A stretch of DNA of 18,053 nucleotides from JAHEEL01 sp964581295 (lineage in GTDB: Bacteria > Actinomycetota > Acidimicrobiia > Spongiisociales > UBA5794): contig CAZONX010000033.1 of the NCBI GenBank assembly GCA_964581295.1, positions 1 through 18,053 of the forward strand. The letters run 5' to 3'. A model generated the notes under the pieces. It did not search any database and was not told where the DNA came from. It saw only the letters and a list, made by a program, of their open reading frames with translations. Position numbers and translations under genes: made by a program. Of this stretch, positions 7,462-14,379 are shown piece after piece. The stretch's first letter is position 1; each line of letters begins with the position of its first letter.

Positions 7462-8548
7462 CTACTCGTTGGCCGACTCCCACTTGGGGAAGACTGTCTC
7501 GGCGATGAGGTCGGCGTAGATGACGCGTCCTGGCTGGTTCGAGTGGGAGTTGTCGGCTGCAAACAGGTCGCTGTGACCATTCGTGGGCGTTTGCCAATCA
7601 ACGAGCACGGCATTGTCGTGGCGCTCGACGCCCTGCGCCAGTTCACGGTTCGTCGTCGATTCCCAATCCCGAGTCGGGACGTGAGCGTTGACAAACACCA
7701 TCAACGGCACGTCGGACGCAATCTCCATCGTCTCTTAACAATGGCGTTCTCGCACGGGTCCGTTCGTCCCGAGATGAACCACGATCACTTGCGGTGGAAC
7801 CGAACGTTCCGCAGGTGTGACACGAGGCTCGGGGTACTGGCAAACTGCCGCGACACCGTGGCGTCGACCGTGCCGGAACCACATTCGCTTCTCAAGTTCC
7901 TCCTTCGAGCCAAGCATCACCGAGTCGCCCACGGTGGCGATCCAACCATCGTTCGGTTCGAACGAGCAGGTCACGGTGTCGCTGACGGCGTTGCCAACGT
8001 CGTCCACCGCTTCGACGACGACATCATTGTTGCCGGGGTCCGAGGCGAGCATGACCGTGAACCCACCATCGCTGTCGACGTCGACCGGTTCACCGTTCAC
8101 GACCACCGTGGCCCCGGTTCGGTGGTACCCGTGAATTCGACCGAGTAGGTGTCGACGACACCGCCGTCGGCAGGTTCCGTCTCCACGGCAGGCGGTTCGG
8201 TGTCGACCGACTCCGCGGTCGTCGATGGTTCGGTCGTTGTCGTCTCGGNNNNNNNNNNNNNNNNNNNNNNNNNNNNNNNNNNNNNNNNNNNNNNNNNNNN
8301 NNNNNNNNNNNNNNNNNNNNNNNNNNNNNNNNNNNNNNNNNNNNNNNNGGTTCGGTGTCGACCGACTCCGCGGTCGTCGATGGTTCGGTCGTTGTCGTCT
8401 CGGCGGTAGCCGTCGACACCGGCATCGTCGTGGCGATGGTCTCGAGGGGAGCGAAGACGTCGGTGGTGCTGGGTTCGGCAGCAGCCGTGCTCGCTCACGC
8501 GACAGCGAAAACTGCCGTCGCCGCCGCCAGGATCATCGTCTGGACCAT
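7462..8548 (-). pseudogene. Decayed secreted SGNH/GDSL-hydrolase-like gene
   Basis: Reading down the minus strand from an ATG at 8548 gives the signal peptide MVQTMILAAATAVFAVA, then an in-frame TGA (8497-8495), then ASTAAAEPSTT and a Thr/Glu-rich linker that continues correctly once the 155-bp gap artefact is collapsed. A base is missing in a G run near 8110-8116; after it comes an Ig-like domain of the kind with NGEPVDVDSDGGFTV and AVDDVGNAVSD. The SGNH domain follows with GDSVMLG (nucleophile block), a frameshift near 7878-7890, the segment TVDATVSRQFASTPSLVSHL, a second frameshift near 7795-7812, then VIVVHLGTNGPVRER. An in-frame TAA (7737-7735) comes next, then NAHVPTRDWESTTNREL and the D-x-x-H block ADNSHSNQPG, ending at TAG 7462. 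Two stops and three frameshifts mean no full product. Such domains are found on cell-surface acyltransferases and esterases. It resembles the intact SGNH lipoprotein at 17301. Confidence 0.85.
8194..8403. other. Second scaffold gap flanked by a 55-bp unmerged overlap
   Basis: One hundred Ns (8249-8348) sit between identical 55-bp copies at 8194-8248 and 8349-8403. Collapsing 155 bp keeps the Thr/Glu-rich linker of the decayed SGNH gene in one frame from TTEPSTTAESVDTEP through PAVETEPADGG. The same 55-bp length at both gaps points to the assembler. Because the linker is low-complexity, a real tandem repeat collapsed here is less easily excluded than at the first gap. Confidence 0.8.
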
Positions 8549-8622
8549 GGGAAGGGCTCTGCCCCGGAAACACAACTACTTGCCGGTCGATAGTCTTGGG
8601 GCATCAATCGGAGGATCGATAT

Positions 8623-9054
8623 ATGCCGGATGAACAGATTCCGAGCGAGCCGTTCCAGGACGAGGTCAGCGCCCAGGTCGTAAACATCAGCCAGGGTGGT
8701 GCTGGTCACGTCGACGCCGAGACCGTCTCGATTCGCCAGGGCGGCGTTCAAACCGTTGCCTCAGCGTCGACCGATATCACCCAAGGTGGCGCATTCATCA
8801 TCGATGCGGACCAGGCCACGGTGAACCAGTCCGGGGCCGCGGTCGTCATAGCCGAGGAAGCGACCATCGAACACGGAGCTGCTGGCCTCGTCGTTGCCTC
8901 AACCGTCAATGCCAAGGACTCGAAGATCGGCCTCTTGCTCGCCGGAACCGTCGAGGGCCGACCCGACATTGCGGTCGATGCCAGGGTCGCCGCGATCATC
9001 GGTGCTTCGGCATTGCTGACGCTCTTCATCCTGCGGAGGCTGTTCCGGTCGTAG
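8623..9054 (+). CDS. Small repeat protein, predicted beta-helix with C-terminal membrane anchor
   Basis: I do not recognise a named family. The 143-aa product has four to five imperfect repeats of 15-16 residues, including VNISQGGAGHVDAET, VSIRQGGVQTVASAST, DITQGGAFIIDADQAT and VNQSGAAVVIAEEAT, with consensus v-x-I-x-Q-G-G-A-x-x-[IV]-x-A. This spacing of hydrophobics and Gly/Ala is typical of a short right-handed beta-helix. A single hydrophobic segment (about residues 120-136, VAAIIGASALLTLFILRRLF) followed by RRLFRS would anchor it by the C-terminus, leaving the repeat part in the cytosol. The ATG at 8623 has GGAGG at 8610-8614, 8 nt upstream; an in-frame TTG at 8596 lacks such a site. The DUF2157 membrane-protein gene begins 52 bp further on. 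Function unknown. Confidence 0.8.
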   Translation: MPDEQIPSEPFQDEVSAQVVNISQGGAGHVDAETVSIRQGGVQTVASASTDITQGGAFIIDADQATVNQSGAAVVIAEEATIEHGAAGLVVASTVNAKDSKIGLLLAGTVEGRPDIAVDARVAAIIGASALLTLFILRRLFRS

Positions 9055-9059
9055 GCCCC

Positions 9060-9088
9060 TTGCTCCGGGCCGCGGATTCCGGTATTGA
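9060..9088 (+). promoter_or_regulatory. Candidate sigma-70-type promoter of the DUF2157 gene
   Basis: TTGCTC (9060-9065) and TATTGA (9083-9088) are separated by exactly 17 bp. Transcription would start near 9095, immediately before the GGAGG ribosome site at 9096-9100. A short dyad GGCCC/GGGCC overlaps it. Confidence 0.4.
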
Positions 9089-9106
9089 TTGGTGCGGAGG
9101 CTTGCC

Positions 9107-10042
9107 ATGGGGCACCAACTTCGCCGTGATCTCAATCGCTGGACGGATGCTGGCCTGATCAGCGCCGACCAGGCTCGAGCGATCACCGACTTCGAGCGGG
9201 TCGACGATGAGCAGCGTTGGGGTTTCCTGGCCGAGGGCCTCGGTTACGTTGGAGCAGCCCTCGCCGTAGGTGCCGGATTCCTGGTCGCTCAAGACGTCTG
9301 GGACGACTTGTCGACGGCTGGGCGACTGACGCTGATTGCGACGCTCGCCTTCGCCATGTTCCTCGGTGGATGGGCCTTGCGTCGTCAGGTGTCGCCGTCG
9401 ATCCAAAGACTCACCGACGTGCTGTGGCTCGGCTCGATTGCAGCGGCCGGTGCATTCGCCGCCCTCTTCGCCGTCGATGTCGCCGGGTTCGTCGAGGAGC
9501 AAGTCGGCGTTGCTGCGGGTGCCACGATTGCAATCGTTGGAGCAGGCCTGTGGACTATCCGGCGTAGAAGCCTCGAACTCATCGGAATCGGCTTCGGAGT
9601 CACGATTGCCACCGTCAGCCTCGCTGCACTCGTCACCGACGATCTGCCATCGGTCGCATTCGGTTCGATCATCTGGCTCATCGGGATCGCGTTCTTCGCT
9701 GCCGGACACTTCAACCGGCTGACACCGTCAGCGACCGCGCGACTCATCGGCGTCGCCGGAGTCGCCTTCGGTTCACAAGTGCTGGCCGGTGAGGGCGGAA
9801 TAGCCGGCGCCGTTGTGGCCGCAGCATCGGCTGGAGCAGTGATCGCGTACGCGATGCGCACGCGAGACGATGTGTCGCTCGCCGTCGGTGGCGTGATGGT
9901 TCTGCTCTTCGTGCCACAGCTTGTGTTCGCTGTCTTCGGCGACACCCTTGGTGCCCCGGTCGCCCTCTTCGTGACCGGCATCGCTCTCGTGGCGATCGCA
10001 GTGTCGATCCACCGGGCAAGAGCGGCCACTCGCGACGAATAG
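9107..10042 (+). CDS. DUF2157-type multi-pass membrane protein
   Basis: The 312-aa protein opens with a soluble helical stretch, LRRDLNRWTDAGLISADQA, characteristic of DUF2157 proteins, and continues as about nine to ten hydrophobic segments (the first near residues 45-65). Function of the family is not established. The ATG at 9107 has GGAGG 6 nt upstream; TTG and GTG codons at 9089 and 9092 in the same frame lack a site and would lie inside the likely promoter. It may form a unit with the beta-helix gene upstream, but a separate promoter candidate lies between them. Confidence 0.8.
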   Translation: MGHQLRRDLNRWTDAGLISADQARAITDFERVDDEQRWGFLAEGLGYVGAALAVGAGFLVAQDVWDDLSTAGRLTLIATLAFAMFLGGWALRRQVSPSIQRLTDVLWLGSIAAAGAFAALFAVDVAGFVEEQVGVAAGATIAIVGAGLWTIRRRSLELIGIGFGVTIATVSLAALVTDDLPSVAFGSIIWLIGIAFFAAGHFNRLTPSATARLIGVAGVAFGSQVLAGEGGIAGAVVAAASAGAVIAYAMRTRDDVSLAVGGVMVLLFVPQLVFAVFGDTLGAPVALFVTGIALVAIAVSIHRARAATRDE

Positions 10043-10047
10043 CCTTA

Positions 10048-10065
10048 CCGGGTTCAGCTTCCCGG
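10048..10065. terminator. Weak hairpin after the DUF2157 gene
   Basis: CCGGG (10048-10052) pairs with CCCGG (10061-10065) around an 8-nt loop, 6 bp past the stop. The stem is short and no T-tract follows. Confidence 0.25.
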
Positions 10066-10086
10066 GTGGGCACCGGGACCAAACAC

Positions 10087-10117
10087 TTGACCCTCACGTT
10101 GCGTCATGGTTTAGGTT
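10087..10117 (+). promoter_or_regulatory. MerR-type promoter and operator of the TipA-like gene
   Basis: TTGACC (10087-10092) and TAGGTT (10112-10117) are separated by 19 bp, the lengthened spacer typical of promoters activated by MerR-family proteins. An imperfect dyad (10090-10110, ACCCTCACG against ACCATGACG read on the other strand) fills the spacer, where such regulators bind. The predicted transcription start coincides with the ATG at 10124, and no Shine-Dalgarno sequence is present, so the message is probably leaderless. Autoregulation, as known for tipA, is inferred. Confidence 0.65.
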
Positions 10118-10123
10118 GCCACC

Positions 10124-10891
10124 ATGCAGACAACCACGATCGGAGATGTGGCACGGCTCGCCGGCATCACCGTCCGGACGCTCCACCACTACGACGACAT
10201 CGAGCTCTTGACGCCTTCGGAGCGCCGAGCGAACGGCTACCGGGGCTACTCGGCCGCCGACATCAGCCGGCTGCAGCAGATCCTCGCCTACCGAGAGTTG
10301 GATCTTGGGCTCGACGAGATCAGGCGACTGCTGGACGAAAGGTCGAACCCAGTGGCCGCTCTCAGCAGAGCGCGCGACCGCATCGCACAACAGGTCAATC
10401 GTCTCGAACACATCGCTGCCACGCTCGACGCCGCCATCGCATCAGAAGTGAAGGGAACGACCATGACCCCAGAAGACAAGCTCAAGGCGTTCGGCGACTT
10501 CGACCCCGAAGCCCATTCCGACGCGGTCGAGGAGCGGTGGGGCGGCACCGATGCGCTCGCCGAGTCCGCACGACGCACCAATTCGTACACCCCGGACGAC
10601 TGGCAGCGACTGTCATCGGAGGCCGACGACATATACCAAACGATTTTGGGATTGACGGACGCCGGCATCCCTCCCGACTCGACAGACGCGGCGGTGATCG
10701 TGGACGCCCATCGGGCCCACATCACCAAATGGTTCTACACGTGCAGCCCCGAGATCCACGCTGGACTTGGAGCGATGTACACGACAGACGAGCGCTTCCG
10801 GACCAATATCAACAAGGCGGGCGACGGCCTGGCCGACTATCTATCCGACGCCATCGCCGCCCGATACGGTGACGGCCCGCCTGATAGCTGA
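10124..10891 (+). CDS. TipA-type MerR-family transcriptional regulator
   Basis: Activator of 255 aa. Residues 1-70 are a MerR winged helix (IGDVARLAGITVRTLHHYDD, then LLTPSERRANGYRGY). A coiled-coil dimerisation helix spans about 75-112. The C-terminal TipAS drug-sensing domain starts with TPEDKLKAFGDFDPE and includes HITKWFYTCSPEIHAGL and MYTTDERFRTN. In Streptomyces, TipAL senses thiopeptides such as thiostrepton, which attach to a Cys; Cys207 here is a candidate equivalent by inference. An internal ATG at 10463 with its own ribosome site would give a free sensor domain. The gene lies 34 bp upstream of the GH13 gene, which it may or may not control; the usual target is its own promoter and multidrug resistance genes, none of which is visible nearby. 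Confidence 0.93.
   Translation: MQTTTIGDVARLAGITVRTLHHYDDIELLTPSERRANGYRGYSAADISRLQQILAYRELDLGLDEIRRLLDERSNPVAALSRARDRIAQQVNRLEHIAATLDAAIASEVKGTTMTPEDKLKAFGDFDPEAHSDAVEERWGGTDALAESARRTNSYTPDDWQRLSSEADDIYQTILGLTDAGIPPDSTDAAVIVDAHRAHITKWFYTCSPEIHAGLGAMYTTDERFRTNINKAGDGLADYLSDAIAARYGDGPPDS
10451..10465 (+). promoter_or_regulatory. Internal ribosome site and start for a TipAS-like product
   Basis: AAGGGA (10451-10456) stands 6 nt before an in-frame ATG (10463-10465) exactly at the boundary between the coiled coil and the sensor domain. Translation from it would give 142 aa, close to the 144 aa of Streptomyces TipAS, which is likewise made from an internal start. Confidence 0.6.
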
Positions 10892-10925
10892 TATCCCGGC
10901 GAGTCACAGGACTAGCGTTCCGTCC

Positions 10926-12548
10926 ATGAGCGCACAACAACCGGATCTGGAGTGGTGGAAGACCGCCGTCGTCTACCAGATCTACCCGCGGTCCTTCCAG
11001 GACACGACCGGGAACGGCATCGGCGACTTGAACGGCATCACGGAGCGTTTGCCGTATCTCGCAGACACCCTCGGCGTGGACGCAATCTGGATCTCACCGT
11101 TCTACCCGTCGCCGATGGCCGACTTCGGGTACGACGTCTCGAACTACACCGATGTCAACCCTTTGTTCGGAACACTCGATGACTTTGACCGACTCCTCTC
11201 CGAGGCCCACCATCGCGGCCTCAAGGTGATTGTCGACTGGGTGCCGAACCACACATCGGACCAGCACCCATGGTTCATCACGTCACGTTCATCTCGAACA
11301 AATCCGAAACGCGACTGGTACGTGTGGCGGGATTCGAAGCCGGATGGAGAGTTGCCGAACAACTGGCAGTCAGAGTTCGGTGGTCCGGCATGGACCTACG
11401 ACGAGAGCACCGACCAGTGGTATCTCCACTCTTTTCTTGCCGAACAACCCGATCTCAACTGGCGCAACCCCGCGGTCGTCGCCGCGATGCTCGACACGGT
11501 CCGGTTCTGGCTCGATCGGGGCGTTGACGGCTTCCGAATCGATGTCGCCCACTACGTGATGAAGGATCCGGCACTCACCGATAACCCTGTAGCTCAGGAC
11601 CCCGGCGCCATGGGCACGTTCAAGCCGATGGGCCCGTTCAATGTCTGGGAGCATGTGCACGACAGAGGCCACCCGGACGTCCACGGCATCTACCGTCACC
11701 TCCGAGCCGTCCTCGACGAATACGACGGCGACCGGTTCGCGATCGGCGAGATCCACATCTTCGACTGGGACGAGTGGGCGCTGTACTACGGGGACGGCGA
11801 CGAACTCCATATGCCGTTCAACTTCTCGTTGATCTGGGCTGGCTGGGACGCCGCCGCGATCCGCAACCGCATCGGGGCCCTCGAAGCGGCCGTGCCCGAG
11901 CATGGCTGGCCGAACTACGTGCTCGGCAACCACGACGAACAACGTCTGGCGACCAGGTATGGACCGGCGAATGCCAAAGCGGCCACCACACTCCTGCTCA
12001 CCCTGCGGGGCCAGCCCACGATCTACTACGGCGATGAGCTCGCAATGCACCAGACCGATGTGCCTCCGGATCGGGAACAGGACCCATGGGGCATCCGGGT
12101 TCCCGGCCTGAGCCGTGACGGGTGCCGCACCCCAATGCAGTGGGCGCCAGATCCGGGCCACGGATTCACGGAGGCGTCGATCACTCCATGGCTGCCATTC
12201 GCCGACGACGCCATGGAACGCAACGTCGAGACGCAGCTGAGGGAAGCGGAATCGCCGTTGAGCTTCGTCCGGCGCCTTCTCGAACTTCGGAGCGCGCGGC
12301 CATCACTCAACCGTGGCTCGATCCAGCTCCTGAACGGCCTGCCGGATGACGTGCTCGGCTACGACCGAAGCCACAGCGATGAGCGCACGACGGTACTGAT
12401 CAACTATTCGAGCGAGCCGCGCGAGGTGCCCATCGCTGCACCGTGCACAGTGCTGGCCTCCACGCACGGTGACCGGGCCGACATCGAGACCACGACTGTG
12501 ATCATGGCCCCTCACGAGGCTGTCGTCATTGAACCCGCCGGTGACTGA
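10926..12548 (+). CDS. GH13 alpha-glucosidase (oligo-1,6-glucosidase / trehalose-6-phosphate hydrolase-like subfamily)
   Basis: Cytosolic retaining alpha-glucosidase of 540 aa. The (beta/alpha)8 barrel shows VVYQIYPRSFQDTTGNGIGD at the start, VDWVPNHTS (region I), DGFRIDVAHY with nucleophile Asp206 (region II), FAIGEIHIF with acid/base Glu275 (region III) and LGNHDEQR with Asp337 (region IV). A small all-beta domain ends the chain (about 470-540). No signal peptide is present. The exact linkage cut (alpha-1,4, alpha-1,6, sucrose or trehalose-type) cannot be told from the sequence. The ATG at 10926 is chosen because homology starts at once and upstream frame overlaps the regulator gene. No Shine-Dalgarno is visible; TAGCGT at 10913-10918, 7 nt before the ATG, could be the -10 of a leaderless message, or it is read through from the regulator. 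Confidence 0.93.
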   Translation: MSAQQPDLEWWKTAVVYQIYPRSFQDTTGNGIGDLNGITERLPYLADTLGVDAIWISPFYPSPMADFGYDVSNYTDVNPLFGTLDDFDRLLSEAHHRGLKVIVDWVPNHTSDQHPWFITSRSSRTNPKRDWYVWRDSKPDGELPNNWQSEFGGPAWTYDESTDQWYLHSFLAEQPDLNWRNPAVVAAMLDTVRFWLDRGVDGFRIDVAHYVMKDPALTDNPVAQDPGAMGTFKPMGPFNVWEHVHDRGHPDVHGIYRHLRAVLDEYDGDRFAIGEIHIFDWDEWALYYGDGDELHMPFNFSLIWAGWDAAAIRNRIGALEAAVPEHGWPNYVLGNHDEQRLATRYGPANAKAATTLLLTLRGQPTIYYGDELAMHQTDVPPDREQDPWGIRVPGLSRDGCRTPMQWAPDPGHGFTEASITPWLPFADDAMERNVETQLREAESPLSFVRRLLELRSARPSLNRGSIQLLNGLPDDVLGYDRSHSDERTTVLINYSSEPREVPIAAPCTVLASTHGDRADIETTTVIMAPHEAVVIEPAGD

Positions 12549-12567
12549 ATCGGCCGAGTAGAGCGAC

Positions 12568-13323
12568 TCAGACGATGAGTGGAATGAAGCTGGCCGGATC
12601 CGCGAGGAGGCGTTGCCGCTCGACCACGTGGCGGACGCCCTTCGCTCGCAGGCCGGTCTCCAGCAGATCATCGATCGCATCACCATACGCGATGGTGGCG
12701 GCCCCGCCGGCGACGAATTGTTCGATGGCGTCTCGAGCAGACCGGTGAGCCAGATCAACGACGGCGACCATGATCGCTCGGTCCCTGAGTGCTGCTTCGA
12801 CGGCGCCCGGATTGCGGACCGCCACACATGCCATGGCACGTTCCCCCACGAATGAAGTGATCGCATCGCGGTCGGCACGATCAGCCGCCATCACCGCGAC
12901 GGCAGGTTCCGCGACCCTGGGAGCGGCATCGCCGACGAACGCTGCGGCCTTGGCGACGCCCCACCGGAGGTGCGCTTCGTGTGCCCCGGCTCCCAGGTCG
13001 CTCGACGACCCGGGAGCAAGCCCGAAGGGATCACCCACAGATCGTCGACCGCTTGGGTCGACCGGAGCAATACCACTCTCGGACAGCGAATGAGAGACGA
13101 CCGCGAGCGCTGCGCGAACGATCTCGAGGGGACTCCGGCGTTGCTCTCGGAAACCCTGATCGAGTTCGGCCGCAAGTTCGGTATCCAGAATCGAGGTGGC
13201 CTGCTCGATCGCTTCGACCATGTTCCGGTCGAGCTGGTAGCCACGCTCGGCGCACAGCGCCGTCAGATAGGCGGGCAGGGCCGCCACAAACGTCGCATGC
13301 AGTCTTTGAGATTCCGGCACCAT
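12568..13323 (-). CDS. Unrecognised protein with a C-terminal receiver-like (degenerate) domain
   Basis: No named family recognised. From the ATG at 13323 the product has 251 aa. The first ~90 residues are helical (ATFVAALPAYLTAL, then VEAIEQATSILDTELAAEL). A Gly/Ser/Asp-rich linker follows (DPFGLAPGSSSDLGAGAHEA), then an alpha/beta C-terminal region with RDRAIMVAVVDLAHRSARDA, AATIAYGDAIDDLLETGL and AKGVRHVVERQRLLADPAS. Strand-VVDL, strand-IAYG and AKGV-strand echo the beta3-Asp, beta4 and beta5 parts of response-regulator receivers, without the full acidic pocket or clear Lys. That reading is inference. A longer form from TTG 13392 is possible (274 aa), but the ATG has TATCCT 7 nt upstream and no Shine-Dalgarno, fitting a leaderless start. 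It converges with the GH13 gene 19 bp away. Confidence 0.7.
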   Translation of the reverse strand: MVPESQRLHATFVAALPAYLTALCAERGYQLDRNMVEAIEQATSILDTELAAELDQGFREQRRSPLEIVRAALAVVSHSLSESGIAPVDPSGRRSVGDPFGLAPGSSSDLGAGAHEAHLRWGVAKAAAFVGDAAPRVAEPAVAVMAADRADRDAITSFVGERAMACVAVRNPGAVEAALRDRAIMVAVVDLAHRSARDAIEQFVAGGAATIAYGDAIDDLLETGLRAKGVRHVVERQRLLADPASFIPLIV

Positions 13324-13330
13324 ACGACTC

Positions 13331-13336
13331 AGGATA
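13331..13336 (-). promoter_or_regulatory. Candidate -10 box for a leaderless start at 13323
   Basis: TATCCT on the minus strand ends 7 nt before the ATG at 13323. No strong -35 box is evident. Confidence 0.3.
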
Positions 13337-13412
13337 TGCCGCCGCAATGACGATGCCGGTGATGCAGGTATAGCATCGAACTCAATCGCCAAGGATCCCC
13401 CGGGGGCATCAC

Positions 13413-14366
13413 ATGAAGAAACTCATTCTACTCGTGGTCGGCGTTGCGCTCCTCACGGTCGCATGCCGTGCCGAAGTGAACGTCGCCGTCGATATCAACG
13501 AGGACCGGTCCGGCACGATCGCGTTCGAATTCGGTCTCGACGAGGAGTTCCGCGAGCTCATCGAGTCGTCCGGTGGGACGACCGACGATCTCTTCGGGGA
13601 GCTCGACCTCGGCACCGACCTTGTGGTCGAAGGCGGAACGGCGATCGAGCGCACCGACGGCGACATGCAGTACACAGGGGCAAAGAAGGACTTCGACGAT
13701 ATCTCTGAGGTCATGGCAGACCTCATCGGCGACACCGGAGACGAGGCCTTGTTCTCGGAGTTCTCGTTCGTCATGGACGACGAGTCGGCCGCCCTATCGG
13801 CAACCGCATCAGCCGATTCACAGGACACCGGCGACCTGCCGTTCGACCCGAGTGAACTCACCGAGGACGTGTTCGCAGCGAACTTCATTCTGAGCATGCC
13901 CGGCACCGTGGTCGAGCACAATGCTGACGAGGTGCTCTCAGACGGACGATTGCTGTGGTCGCTGCCGATCCTCGGCGGAACCAAGACGTTCATCGCCAAG
14001 TCGGATTTTGGTGGGGGCAGCCTCTGGTGGCTCTGGATCATCCTCGGCGTCGTGCTGGTGGTCGGCGTGATAGCGATCGTCGCAGCAGTCGTGCTCGGAA
14101 AGAAGCAGGAGAAGCAAGCGGTCACCGATGCCGCCTCCGCATACCCGCAGCCAGCCGTTGATACGCTCGACGTGCCAGCGGTTGGTGCAGCCGTGGCATC
14201 GGATGATGATCCGGCAACGCCGTCGGTCGACGTGCCCGAAACACCGGACACCGCCTCCGGCGACGAACCGACGGTGCCCGCCGACGACGCCACGAGCGAC
14301 GATGCGGCACCCGACGACAGCAGCAGCAATGAGCCGGCGAAGGCCGACGAGGACGAGACCTCGTAG
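13413..14366 (+). CDS. LppM-like lipoprotein with C-terminal membrane segment and acidic tail
   Basis: The 317-aa product has a lipoprotein signal peptide (MKKLILLVVGVALLTVAC, lipobox LTVAC with Cys18), then an extracytoplasmic domain starting RAEVNVAVDINEDRSGTIAF, as in LppM-family proteins; in mycobacteria LppM is a surface lipoprotein linked to host interaction. One transmembrane segment (about 202-228, SLWWLWIILGVVLVVGVIA) is followed by KKQEKQ and a cytosolic tail of about 85 residues very rich in Asp, Glu, Pro, Ala, Ser and Thr. The ATG follows a run of Gs (13402-13406), a weak ribosome site that is half of the palindrome CCCCCGGGGG. The family match is good for the domain; the acidic tail has no assigned role. 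Confidence 0.8.
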   Translation: MKKLILLVVGVALLTVACRAEVNVAVDINEDRSGTIAFEFGLDEEFRELIESSGGTTDDLFGELDLGTDLVVEGGTAIERTDGDMQYTGAKKDFDDISEVMADLIGDTGDEALFSEFSFVMDDESAALSATASADSQDTGDLPFDPSELTEDVFAANFILSMPGTVVEHNADEVLSDGRLLWSLPILGGTKTFIAKSDFGGGSLWWLWIILGVVLVVGVIAIVAAVVLGKKQEKQAVTDAASAYPQPAVDTLDVPAVGAAVASDDDPATPSVDVPETPDTASGDEPTVPADDATSDDAAPDDSSSNEPAKADEDETS

Positions 14367-14379
14367 GGCCTAGGAGGTC
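14357..14379. terminator. Palindrome covering both stop codons of two convergent genes
   Basis: GACCTC (14357-14362) pairs with GAGGTC (14374-14379), and inside it TAGG (14364-14367) faces CCTA (14369-14372). The TAG of the lipoprotein gene (14364-14366) and the TAG of the CvpA/CAP gene on the other strand (14372-14370) lie in the two inner arms. It may end transcription from both sides; a T-tract is absent. Confidence 0.45.

Noticed and set aside
7423..8148. Plus-strand open frame across the SGNH region
   Set aside because: The readable domain blocks are all on the minus strand; this frame is open by chance opposite the decayed gene.
8161..8410. CRISPR or minisatellite array
   Set aside because: The only repeat is the 55-bp duplicate flanking the N run; there is no regular spacer pattern.
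9026..9709. Minus-strand open frame of 227 codons opposite the DUF2157 gene
   Set aside because: Antisense shadow; the plus strand has a ribosome site, promoter candidate and membrane-protein pattern.
10767..10925. Earlier start for the GH13 gene in the same open frame
   Set aside because: It overlaps the end of the TipA-like gene and the added residues do not resemble the family; the ATG at 10926 matches the usual N-terminus.
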